Part shown: positions 35,901 to 50,700 of the stretch, in pieces
Layout: each line of letters opens with the position of its first letter
How positions within the stretch are numbered: the first letter of the stretch is position 1
Source: Antrodiella citrinella
Taxonomy: Eukaryota; Basidiomycota; Agaricomycetes; Polyporales; Steccherinaceae
NCBI GenBank assembly: GCA_004802725.1
Contig: SGPM01000142.1
Location: forward strand, 1 to 64,000
Direction of reading: 5' to 3'
DNA: 64,000 bases
Notes under the pieces: model-generated
What the model was told of the DNA's origin: nothing
The model's input: the letters and a program-made list of their open reading frames with translations, nothing else
The model's database searches: none
Position numbers and translations under genes: made by a program

Positions 35901-37092
35901 TGCATCCAGAAGGGACGAGCATCTGCTGATACTTCGAAGGAAAGATTCGAACTGACGAGGATCCGTATGGATAGTAATCGTTTCTGGGCCTGATGTAGTC
36001 GCTGGGTCAGCGGTGACCCGAGAACGAGGTATCTGCGCCTCCAGAACGTTTCGGACTTTGGAAATCAGCCGCCTACAACGTTGAGATTGATACTCAGAAA
36101 GTGAGAAGGCTTGATGAGACGAAGTGCGTACTGTTGCCGAATAGCAGCTCCTGCCTATATACACCACATGAGAAGACGGACATGCTGCGTGACGAATATG
36201 GACTCACCACTTGATCAATTGACCTGTTCCAAAAGTCCGGGTCTGCAAGCATATCCATGATAGGATACATCACCGACGACGCCACGATCTCTCGCACTAC
36301 AATCCTCATCGCCACGCTCTTCGCCTCCCTCTCCGGTAAAATGTACGGCAATACTCGATCCACCAAGGACCTCAAGTGTGCTTCCTCCGTCTGTTTCGTA
36401 AAGGTTGTAGACAAGTTATCCACGGCCGAATGAAGTCTCCCTGCACCATGTTTAGCATACCGATCCGCAAGAAGAAGATCGAGCTCTTCAGACTGGGTGA
36501 GGTGACGTTCAAGGCCTGCGCCACGGAGGCCAATCTCGGATTGACGGAACTTCTCTATATGAGCCGTGACTTTGGGGACGATACGGTTCACAACAACGGC
36601 AGATATGTCCATGGTGAACGTTCGTGCCAGTAGTCGTTGTAAAGAGGCATGAATTGTCCCGGAGACTGCGGTAGGGAATGATTGGGAGGAGGACAGCTCC
36701 TTATACCACGTCAGGACGAAGCCCCGTACAATCAATATGAGAATATCATTGACTGCAGCGGAAATGACTGGAGACTCTGGAACGAGGGGAGGTAGAGACT
36801 GTGGCGATTTGTGTGACCACTGTGATCGTGTCAAGGTGGCTTGCCACGCTGCGGGAGTCGAGAACGCCAGTGGTCGTGCAGCACTAGGTAGGGCATTGAT
36901 GACGGGTGGTATTGATGAGTCGAGGATATGTCCGACGACCACATTCAACACCAAGAACGCTACGACGAAAAATATGAGCAGTAACGGCAGCAGAAGGACG
37001 AGTACCAGTGGGGACGAAAGTACTCGTGCAGCAAGGGGTATGGTGAGGCCAAGACAAGTGAGCAGAAGAGTTACATGCCAGCCAATCTGCAT
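32958..37092 (-). CDS. MDM1: Mdm1/SNX13-14-25 family protein: TM-PXA-RGS-PX-NexinC
   Basis: Membrane tether at ER-vacuole and lipid-droplet contacts in yeast. 1242 aa, eight exons in phase: 37092-36208, 36154-36132, 36072-35846, 35793-34058, 34000-33480, 33422-33241, 33181-33066 and 32996-32958. Order: N-terminal hydrophobic hairpin (residues about 5-55), PXA domain (about 110-330, with DISAVVVNRIVPKVTAHI and YPIMDMLADPDFWN), RGS-like domain (from about 441, TLRDILTNPTSLSYFMEFM), an acidic/Ser-rich linker with a coiled coil, PX domain (about 866-990, ending with SRRVALEKYLQ), and nexin-C (RRIFAVLQNRRLNQHL). The last exon encodes only 12 residues (LFSALFPEQIPD), the usual nexin-C end. Full architecture, no lesion. 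Confidence 0.93.
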
Positions 37093-37407
37093 TGGAATGC
37101 GAGACGATGAGCTCGCTGCGGCTGGAGGCTACAGAAAGCTCAAAAGCGTCGAGGACATGGATGATGGGACGAACGTCGTACTACGAGTCGCCGCCAACAC
37201 TCGGACCGCCGCTAATCACAGCAGGCGCACGTGATTAGATGTAAGTACTTTACAGAGCGCGACGCGACGCGTTGAACACGGCGTTGAGGATATCTGCAGT
37301 ACTGAAAGGGATGCAGAAGGGTATATATTGTGGTAGGTATACAGACGGTTGAATGAAATCAATCAAAACAGATAGAAAAGCAAAAGATTCAGAAACCCCA
37401 AACGACT
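37093..37407. other. Intergenic, MDM1 promoter and dynactin p27 terminator
   Basis: 315 bases between tandem minus-strand genes. GGGTATATATTG at about 37319-37330 resembles a TATA box but lies more than 220 bases from the MDM1 ATG. Confidence 0.4.
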
Positions 37408-38155
37408 CTACGCACCATCCCCTCGGCGCAGCCGGTTGAATTTAGGCAGCATTTCTCGCAGGTACTCAGCATGTTTTCGTCTCAAATCTGCCTCCTGCAA
37501 CTTTCCTCTGCCACTCCAGGTCCGTCTCTCCGCCGCTGGTCCATAAATCACCGTGTACTCGTCCAGTATCTCGTCCTCGGTAGGCACCACGAGACATCCA
37601 GCACCAATAACACAGTACGAGGACATACGGACAGTGTGATGTACGCGTGCACGGGTGGATATTGTGTTGAAGTTGCCAATGGTGGGTGATTCCACGCCTA
37701 CGAGGAGAATGAGAAGCATCCAGGACAAAGGCTGAACAGGCCACTTACGACAGCCTATCTCAAACAGGTTGTCATCCCCGATACGCATGACTTCCTTTCG
37801 CCTGCATACGTGTTATTTGAGTCTCTTATACATGTATACGCTTAGCTCACCTATTGACAATGATAGCTCCTTCCTCGATGATACACCCAGAACCTATAAC
37901 GATGGGTCCCGCAATGGCAAATATTGTGGCCTTCGGGTGTACGATGGTCCCTGTGGGGTCATTCAGAACATACCCAAAATACTCTGCATGATAGAATACG
38001 CACCAGAGCCTATTGTGATATCACCTTTCAGCTCAACATCCTGGCATACGACTGCCTTGGAGTGAATGGTGAATTTGTCGCGTCTAATGATACGTCCGAG
38101 GTCGGAAGAACACAGAGAACCCGAGCGTGTAGCAGAGTGCTTACATTGGTGCCAT
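37408..38155 (-). CDS. Dynactin subunit 6 (p27), left-handed beta-helix
   Basis: Pointed-end subunit of dynactin, the dynein cofactor for microtubule transport. 177 aa from exons 38155-38145, 38083-38004, 37950-37851, 37801-37749 and 37697-37408. Hexapeptide repeats of a left-handed beta-helix are clear: [36 protein letters not shown], then [38 protein letters not shown] and [12 protein letters not shown]. The C-terminal helix ([12 protein letters not shown]) is the conserved family end. None of the coding parts is visible as a whole in any single frame because the first four exons are short. Confidence 0.92.
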
Positions 38156-38494
38156 TTTCAGTCGAGAGGGATCCTATTTCGTAAAGACCAGAGACGAGTT
38201 TTGGCCGTCTGAGACCAAGACATTCAATTCACTGGAACGCCGACATGTTTAGTTAGCGCTCACTCTAATTCGGCCTGAGTCAGGTTTCCGATGCAAATTC
38301 CCCTCCTCCTGCGACTCCTCCGCACCACCGTCGGGATTACTTGAGCATCGTCGTCGACAAGTAAGTCATCGTTTCAGTAGTTTCATTGGCAATATATAGC
38401 TGAATTACTGGCATCAGACAGCAAGAGCCGGTACTCGCTGCCAAACGTCCTCGATCCCCAAGAATTTGAACCATATCCTACACACGACGCTGCC
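38156..38494. promoter_or_regulatory. Divergent promoter region, dynactin p27 / mitochondrial carrier
   Basis: 339 bases between divergent ATGs. An AATATATAGC at about 38390-38399, about 100 bases before the carrier ATG, is a reasonable TATA element. Confidence 0.45.
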
Positions 38495-40058
38495 ATGGCA
38501 TCTCAGACATCGACCAAGGCCAAAAGACCTTCAACTATCAATACCGCCGAGGGCTTCATTCTCGGTGGTATCGCTGCATGCGTTGCGGTGCGTGGCTGCA
38601 CACGACCCTTCCCCACATCGTGATGGGCTGATGACGCGGGGTATCCGTCTAGGTAACCATATCCAATCCTGCAGAAGTCGCCAAGACGCGTTTGCAGTTG
38701 CAGGGTGAGCTCGCAAAGGGCGGGGGTGTGAAGGTATACAATAACGTGTTTGACGTGTTCAAGAAGACATGGCGGAATGAAGGGATACGAGGGATACAAC
38801 GGGGACTCGGACCAGCTGTGAGTCAATCCCCAGTGGCTTCGCTGTCAGACAAACATTGATTGTGATCTGTCCTTTAGTACTCGTACCAGGTCAATGTCCT
38901 TCCATATTCCTTGATTTTTTGAGACTAATACGAGCTCGTTAGATCCTGCTCAATGGTTCACGACTAGGTATGTGCATTAAACCATCAAACCCTTCTCATT
39001 CTCATTATTCACGCGATTTGTGTAGGTTTCTACGAACCTTTCCGGTTGTCCATCAACAAAGCGTTCGGGTTTTCGCCCACGGACCAACTGCCTGCGACTT
39101 CAATAGCTGCCGGTGCAGCAAGTGGCGCAGTGGGCGGTCAGTTCAACACGTGTCCTTAGTATACTTACGACTGAAGTAGTTCGATAGCCGTTCTCGGGAA
39201 TCCTCTTTTCATGGTCAAGGCCCGCATGCAAGTACGTACCAAACCTTCGTAATACTAACGCTGTTGCTCATATAGAATACCTAGGCCTATTCTCCTGCTC
39301 TTCCAGTCGGCGCACAGCACAATTATAGGAGTGGGTTCGACGCGTTGCGCTCAATATTTGTAGCCCAGGGAGCCAGGGGCCTTGTGCGAGGCGTGGATGC
39401 GGCCGTTCTGCGAACGTCTATGGGATCTTCGGTAAGTGTTTCAGTTCGACTACCAATCCAGTGTAAACTGACGATGACACCCTGTAGGTACAACTCCCGA
39501 CGTATAATTGGACTAAGAATCAGCTAATCAGTCACGGCATCTCAAGACCTGACAGCATATGGACGTATCTTGCCAGTAGCTCAGTATCCGGTATGTGTGT
39601 GGTATGTGGATCATGGTACATACCGCTTTTGTCCGTTTGAAATCTGAGCCATCCTTCCTAGCTGCTCATGATGCAACCTGCCGATACCGTATGTCCAGCC
39701 CCATCTTTCTCGACTAACAGCCAACTCACCATAATTGCAGACGTTGACGCGAATGTATAACCAACCAACGAAGCAACTTCCCGATGGACGTCATGTAGGG
39801 ACCCTGTACAAGGGTCCTATCGACTGCTTGTGGAAGACAGCAAAAACTGAAGGGATCATGGCCTGGTACAAGGGTTCCACCGCACATTTTCTACGGATAG
39901 CGCCGCACACGTGAGTGCTCGTAGTATGACTGCCTTGTTCGACAAATGATGCTGATTATTTCTCGCGCAGAATTGTCACTCTCACTGCGAACGACCTGAT
40001 CATCAACCTATATAAGAGCATTCGTGACAAGAACCTGCGAGACGACGACGATCCTTAG
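38495..40058 (+). CDS. OAC1: Mitochondrial carrier, oxaloacetate-carrier type (Oac1 / SLC25A34-35)
   Basis: Inner-membrane transporter, 331 aa, eleven exons in phase: 38495-38587, 38653-38817, 38878-38889, 38943-38967, 39026-39136, 39189-39232, 39285-39431, 39488-39601, 39662-39688, 39741-39910 and 39971-40058. The three carrier signatures are seen: SNPAEVAKTRLQLQGE, GNPLFMVKARMQ and MQPADTTLTRMYNQP. Helix 1 GFILGGIAACVAVTISNP resembles Oac1 most. In yeast Oac1 moves oxaloacetate, sulfate and isopropylmalate. Exons of 12, 25 and 27 bases are unusually small. For exon 8 the donor at 39602 must be used; the GTATGT 11 bases earlier would break the frame. Confidence 0.92.
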
Positions 40059-40496
40059 TCGTTGTCTTTCGTTCCATCTCTATCTCTCAGTAGCTTCTTA
40101 AGCAATATGTTTATACTCCAGGGATAATCGACGTTGGTACTACTTGATAGTCATCTCAAAGTGTGGAAGTCTGTCGCCCGCAATGTCCTGCGAAATCTTG
40201 TGTGCCCCGTGCGCTACACAAAACAGTTTGGTATGCATGAATGAACATTAGAATCGTGAGATACGTGATGGTAAGCAGTGTGTGAATGTGGTCATGGATG
40301 GGATGGGGTATGAATGCAGTTGATATACGATATGGAGAGAAGTGAAAACATAATGAGCAAGAAGCTGACGTTCAAAGACCGTTCCAGACGGTCAAACACC
40401 TACGACAACCCTCCCTCCCAGAGTCCCAGTCAAGTGACGCGCGTGTTTCTCGCCTTCTGCAGCCAGGACGTGGCAGACCCGTCCCGTGAGCCCCAC
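40059..40496. other. Convergent intergenic region, no gene seen
   Basis: 438 bases between the 3' ends of the carrier and FunK1 genes. Confidence 0.5.
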
Positions 40497-43090
40497 TCAT
40501 CGACCTGCCCGTGGACGGCTCGGACCAGGCATCGGCGCATCGCTGAGTGTCCTGACACGCTTCGAGCGACGGCTCTCGTTCGTGCCCATCGGCTCGTCCT
40601 CGCCCTCCACCTCCTCTGGCAAGGCACGCTTGGTGGACGCACTACCCGATGGTCTGGGGTGTACGCCAGACCCGCTCGGGGGAGCCATGGATCCTGTAGC
40701 GGGGGAAGTAGCCTGTTTCCTGACCACTGCGTTGATGTTCTTTCTGTGTGCTGAAGCCTTCTCGCGAGGACACTGGTCTTCAAGAAAGTCCGATGCCGGC
40801 CAAAGCGTTGAGAGTAGCGCCTTGTCAATGGTTTGAAGGATCTCGTCACACGGGAAAGCGCGAGAGGGGACGACTTCGGCAGCAACAGGCGCAGCCAACC
40901 CAGTAAGTAGGCTGTCGCCGTCATCCACACTGTTTTTGAACGCCTCGTAGTATGTGGCGATACTTTTTCCGAAGTGAAGCAAAACATATTGCAGAGGTCC
41001 ACACTCGAACTTGATGCGCCTTGCGGGGTTCTTGTCTTCGACGTACAGCGACTTTTCGTCGCCACCGGTAGCCATGACGGTGTCGCCGTTCCTTCGAAGC
41101 TGGCATTGATTGAACATAGTGAGAGCATCCGGCAATGCGGCATCGCTCGCGCAGTAGTGGATCGCGTTGTAGAGCAGGACCCAGTAGCATGACTCGTAGT
41201 CGTCCGATACGTCGTGAAATTTACGAGGGTCCCACCCTAACGCGATAGAAAGAAACTGCCAAGTTCCCTGTGTATGTAGTGTCAGTATAGTTCGGAGTAT
41301 CTTGTATCTAAACATGAAAGCACTTACGGTTCGGAAAGATGCGGCTCTTCGTGGATAGCCAATTTTCAATCCATGATCCCAGTCATTCAGCACGCCCTCC
41401 CCATCCTTTGTCAACATAACGTTACCCGCGCTAACGTCACGATGCAGCCATTTCACATCGTATGCAGCTTTCACACCTGGAAGCGATAATCAGCGTAGAA
41501 ACCGGCTTGAATAATATAGACCGACGTACATGTGACAGCATTGCGTATCGCCTTGACTAACTCCTTGGAGTTCTTGGCGCTGCTCAAGGGGAACAACATC
41601 TCTTGAACGATGCGAATGTGCCGGTACTTCCTCAGTTCGTGTCCAGTTAGACACATCCTTGGCTTGGAGCTCCAATCCTGAGTCAACGTAGTCTGGATAT
41701 GGTCACCGTTCTCAGGAACGTCCCCGGCGATGAGAACCTTCGCTAGATGAGGGACCTTTTTGTCCATGAGCGCGACGTAGATGTCCGATTCCGGTACGCG
41801 GTCTGGCTCGGCAGGCCTCCAATAGTCCTTCAAAAAGACCAGCTCGTCGGTACTGAGACTCAGCGCTAGGTATGCGCGTGTAGAACGACCGACAGGAGAG
41901 AGGGGGTAGGTGAAAGGTTTCTGGATAACGTAGTCTTGCTCGAGCACGACATTTCTATCCTCCCCAGGACAGAAGCCCTTGACCGTTACCTTGTGGCAGG
42001 GTACGCTGTCGTCAATGACATTCTCCATGTCAGGGATCTGGCGCTTTGTCTGATCATCGATATGTGCCTGGATGGCCGTCTGAAATTGGGCCTTTTCTTG
42101 TGACGTGGCAAGCTGAACGGTTGGGTCGAATCCTCGCTCAGTCATACTGAGCCTGCCATATCGTACGAGAAACTCAGTGAGATGGTGTGGGGCCTTGATG
42201 TAGTCGAAGTGTTCGCTAACGATGGTACCGGAGCGGTCCCAGCGAATAAAGCGAGCGTGGCTGCCGCAGATGAGGAGGGCATAGATGAAGTTGCGGTGCT
42301 GACGAGCGAGCTGAGCGGCAGCATAGGCGGCGATTTGGCCATACGTGGCTCGTCCAGAATCGCTGGTACTTTCGAGGAGCTTGGACTCAATGTTGGTGTA
42401 GTCGCGAATAAAGGCATCATCTCCCTTCTTGAGCTTGAACTCAGCCCAAAGCTCCAACTGATGCCAGTCGCACCCCTGAGGGGTTTCTTCCTCGTCGTCC
42501 TCATCGTTGTCGCTTCCGTCAGAGTTGTCGTTGTCGTTGTCGTTGTCGACAACTGCTGCTGCCACCTGCCCCTCCCCTCCATCGATGTCTACATCTTCCA
42601 CTGGCATAGCGTTCAGCTCGGAGTTCTGGATTGAAACGTCAGGTTTGAGGCCAGTGTCTTTATCTGCAGTGGTGGAGGTGTTGCAAATGTCGTAACCAGA
42701 TGGAAGTAGGCCATTGGCTCTGATGATATCTATCTGCAGTCCAAATGTGTGCGTTGAGCGATGTGATGAAAGAGTTGTTAACACTGAAGGACTCACCAAT
42801 GGCGTATACATGTCGTCCTCTTTCTTCACGCGAGCTACGGCATTATATTTGACGGCCCTGATCTTGGCCCTCGCGAATTTGGGGAGTTTCCTCTTGCTAC
42901 GGCTCATCAGGTCTCGCAGGAATACGGTGGGCGGCACCGGGCCAACATTACGTGCCGTCATCTCGTTCGCAAATTGTTCCTTGTTTGCGTCCGCGTTGGG
43001 TACAAATGAGGAGAAGTGACCAGCACCTTGTCTAGTATGCTTGGTTGGTGAGGTCTCAGTGGTATGTGTGTGGGACTGAGCGGACGCCAT
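40497..43090 (-). CDS. FunK1-type fungal protein kinase, second complete copy
   Basis: 805 aa from exons 43090-42797, 42733-41530, 41476-41328 and 41267-40497, start MASAQSHTHT. Motifs in order: CGSHARFIRWDRSG, the lysine strand TDELVFLKDYW, catalytic loop WLHRDVSAGN, NDWDHG, GTWQFLSIAL and a Ser/Pro-rich basic tail (SRRSKRVRTL) that looks like a nuclear localisation signal. An Asp/Asn repeat (DNDNDNDNSDGSDND) lies near residue 190, encoded by a GTTGTC-type repeat at about 42518-42550. Intron phases 0, 1, 0 sit at the same protein positions as in the copy at 7516-10145. Sequence identity is moderate, so the duplication is not recent. Confidence 0.93.
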
Positions 43091-43774
43091 CTTAGAGAAT
43101 GGCCAAGAGAGGGAGAAAGAGAGAGAAAGAACATACCGGAGATTTGTGGGAGTTTGATCTTCGGCTAGCAATTGGTGGCCAGCAATGACACGAGGCAGTC
43201 CAGGATGTGGGCACAGGCTGGAAAATTGGTTATGGTGACAATGGAAGTTGAAACCAAGATGAACTTGCCAAATCGAGTCTCGATCGGCAATTCACCCATT
43301 GTTCTCAAGAGCGCATCACTGATCGATTGTCCCGGCCCGGATTGGCACGGTCGGCTGTTGTTGAGATTTCACTGCTTTCTTGCACTTGTAGACCGCTATC
43401 CTCCATTGTTTATGTGTGTCAGAAATACCGGTCGATCTCATCTCAGCCTTGTGGAAGACACCAGGGAGAATAATGGGTAGACCTGGTCGAACTTCTGACG
43501 AAGCGCCTCGTGCGCGGGCCGGTCCGGAGTGGCACACTGGTACTTATGTTGCATGATGTCGATGCTTCAGCTCGACCTTAGAAGACCTCTATATGATATG
43601 CAGTGATGTACGCAGGGACGTCCATCCATATTCTCGATGAATTATGTCGCGACTCGCTAGCAACAATCACGCAAAACCATGGGTGACGGACAGTTTCTTG
43701 TGAAAAAATGCGATTTCAAGAGGAATACTAGTACAGTGCAAAGTACAACACGATAGATAACAGCAGCGCGAATA
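43091..43774. other. Intergenic with shared FunK1 promoter block
   Basis: 684 bases between FunK1 and the damaged PRP22 locus. Apart from the shared block at 43246-43340 I see no gene. Confidence 0.5.
43246..43340 (-). promoter_or_regulatory. FunK1 promoter block B, shared with the 10-kb copy
   Basis: Lies about 156 bases upstream of the FunK1 ATG. It matches block A: TTGAAACCAAG, then TTGCCAAATC, GATCGGC, TTCACCCATTGT, and GATCGAT plus CGGCC further on, with few substitutions and small length differences. Confidence 0.55.
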
Positions 43775-47508
<3,734 letters not shown>

Positions 47509-47731
47509 CGACCTGTCGACTCCCTAACTCATCCCGAACGTCGAGGTAGTAGGTGAGATCGGTGAGAATTGGGTGGAAAGAACTTCAAAGAATGAGATTC
47601 ACGTTTAACGTGTTTCGGATGCCAAATGGCAAGACTCGGCAACAAATGTTCACACGCTTTGCACCATCACTGTAAACCAGAATTTGAAATGCTGGCATAC
47701 CGAGGCCAGAACCACAGCATCCTTGTTATTT
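47509..47731. promoter_or_regulatory. Divergent region, PRP22 pseudogene / DHX57-type helicase
   Basis: 223 bases separate the conserved start of the disabled helicase frame from the ATG of the intact one. No clear core element is recognised. Confidence 0.4.
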
Positions 47732-50700
47732 ATGCCACCGAGGAAAGGTATTGTCAAGTCTGGAAATGCTGGTAATTCATCCAAGCCTTCTTCTTTCGCA
47801 CCGCCAGCTCCGACCCCAGGAAATGAAGAAAAACCCTTGTTTCCGCCCGGTTCGAAGTTTCCATTGAGTCTCCTTCACGAGAGGTAATTAACACACATGC
47901 TGATGATGCTTTCTACTCTAACATGCTTTGTAGGTGTCGAAAGAATGGCTGGGAGAAACCGACGGTTGATACTGTAAGTAGCAATATTTCGGTGCCGAGG
48001 TGTTTATGTTGAGTGATCCAGCGTAATACTGGTAATGGATTCTCCTTCTCCGTCGTACTAGCGCGGATAAACAAGAAGACTTCCGAGCGAGAGACTGTAC
48101 GTTTGGAGCCGCATCCCCCATACGTGACAGACACGGCTTTGGAAGCGCGACACTGGGGCGCCACATACGCCCTTTACAGGGCACGTTCGCCAGCCATATA
48201 AACGCGTTTTACTGACTGAGTATTCACCAGTTCTGTAATGATATCCAACTCAACATGGTGCTACCACCGGGACCTCGAGACTACTGGAATCAGCTCATCG
48301 CCGAACATAAGAACATACCAGAGCATCAAAAGTGGATGTACGATACAGATCCTTTCACAGCTCGCAAAGCAGTAGAAGAACGACAAGCGAAGGCAGAGAA
48401 GAGAAGAGAAGACGCCTCCCATCTAGAAACTAGCAAATCGGGACACCCGTCTACCAACACTTCCTCGTCTGAATTTTTCAGTGCGCCCGAAGTAAAGATG
48501 GCCATGACTCTCCGAGAGCTTGTGGAGGCCTCTATCAAAAAGGTCTCGTATTTTGGTGTAAAGCTGTCAATGGTCCCTAATATCTGAATTTGTTAGGCCA
48601 TTGCATCTGAACCTGGCTTTGAGGAAGAACAACCAGCGATATCAGCGAAGGACGTGCCTGACCTTCACCAACAGCTGGGAAAACTTGGTTTCACCGCAGC
48701 TCAGTCCCGAACTGCGACGACTGCTTTGTGTCAGACGTCGCGCCTGACATCGAGCTTGCTGTCTACGATGTCCCCGTTGCAGGCGTGCCTAGAATATCTC
48801 GTTCTTCATGTCCCGGAATGTGACCTCCCGTCTCGATTCCTGCCAACTGCAAATTCCTCCAATCCGTTCATCAGTTCTGCACACTCTGGTACGGAGGATC
48901 TCGAGCGAAGATGGATCGAAGATAAAGCTGTGAAAGAGTGTGGCTGGCCTGCACATGTCGTGCGCGAGTGCATGGACGTTGTCTCATCTGCTGATGATTG
49001 GGGTTCTCTCGTCAAACTCTTGAACTGCAGACTCCTCGGCGAGTCTCCTGAAGAAGCATCCACGGATTCTTCTCCAGACTTCGAAGTCTTAGACAAAACA
49101 GAGCTGGAGGGCTGGAATGGTCGATTTATCACTCCGACTCACATCGCCTTGCCTATGCCCGTCGCTCCATTTGAACTGCACATCATTTTGGATACGGACC
49201 GAACACTTCCCACGAGTAATTGCCCGCCCATGTACATCACATCCATCTCGTCGCCTGCATACATTCGTCTGCACCTCCTGTCGAAACTGCTTGCGGCGTT
49301 CAAATCCAATACTTTGGTGGAGTCCGGGGAAAGCGTTTTGATGGCTTGTCTGGGGCTTCTCGAGGAGGAGTGGGCGCGATTGGAGGACGATGGTCCTCCG
49401 GAAATATCTGTAGTTTTGGAGCATCTGCTCGTCAAACGGCCCGGCGCTGCTGCTCCGGTCGAGCAGCCATCCGGGAGAGGTGTCGTTACGAGGAAAGACC
49501 GCCCTCGAAGATCGGACAATCGCAGCGATGTTCAAGTCAAAGCAGATCTTCTCGCTGTCCACCAGGCTCCCAAATTCAAGGATATACTAAGAGCTCGCCA
49601 AAAACTGCCAGCGTCCGCTGCAGAAGCACGGTTCTTGGATCTGCTGGCTAAAAACCAGTGTGTAATAGTAGTCGGCGAGACCGGTGCGTTCCTATCTGAC
49701 TAACAGCGATTGTCTTGTTCTGACTCTCGTCGCGCAGGATGTGGCAAAACGACACAACGTTTGTTTAGTCCGCTGTTGCAACACAATACACACTGACCTT
49801 CTGGTTTTTAGTGCCTCAGTTTATCCTAGACTCTCTGATATTGGCGGGCCAAGGATCTACAGCATCTATCATTGTGACTCAACCTCGCAGATTGTCCGCT
49901 ATCGGTGTCGCTACGCGTGTATCATCCGAAAGGCTTGACGACGGCTCGGTTGGCTATGTCATCCGCGGAGAAAGCAAGCAGACTGAAAGAACAAAACTGT
50001 TGTTCTGTACTACCGGTGTGGTGCTGCGACGGCTTGCTGGTGGTGATAGTCTGAAGAATGTCACGCACGTCATTGTAGACGAGGTATGTGTTTATTTGTA
50101 GTAATGGATCCGCCGGTCCTCACGAGAAATTGCAGGTCCACGAGCGTACCGTGGACGGCGATATGCTACTTCTCCAATTGAAGGAGATAATGTCGAAGAA
50201 CAAGAAGCTCAAAGTGATACTCATGTCTGCAACCATCAACCACGAGATCTTCATCAAGTACTTTAACAATGCACCCCTTCTCACGATACCAGGCTTTGCG
50301 CATCCGGTCGAGGACATGTAGGTCAGCTCTTATGTTATCATACACGATGCTGACCTATTCCTAGATATTTAGAGTCTGTCCTACCTAAACTTAGATATCG
50401 ACCAACGAATCTTAAAGGACTCAAGAAGATGACTGAGGAAGAAAAGCAGCAACTGCGCAGTGAATATTCTGCCGGTGGCCTAGACGACGAGTCCATACGA
50501 GCAATACAAACCATAAGTCGGTCAGACAGGATAGACTACGAAGTACGTTCTCTTCTGCTATAACGCTTTCATCAGGCTGACTTCGCAATAGCTTCTCGCA
50601 GCAGTGGTGCGACACATTGTGTCCATCGCAGACAAACCTGCTGGGATACTTATTTTCCTTCCCGGTGTTCAAGAAATCCGACAATGTCTGGAACTTTTAC

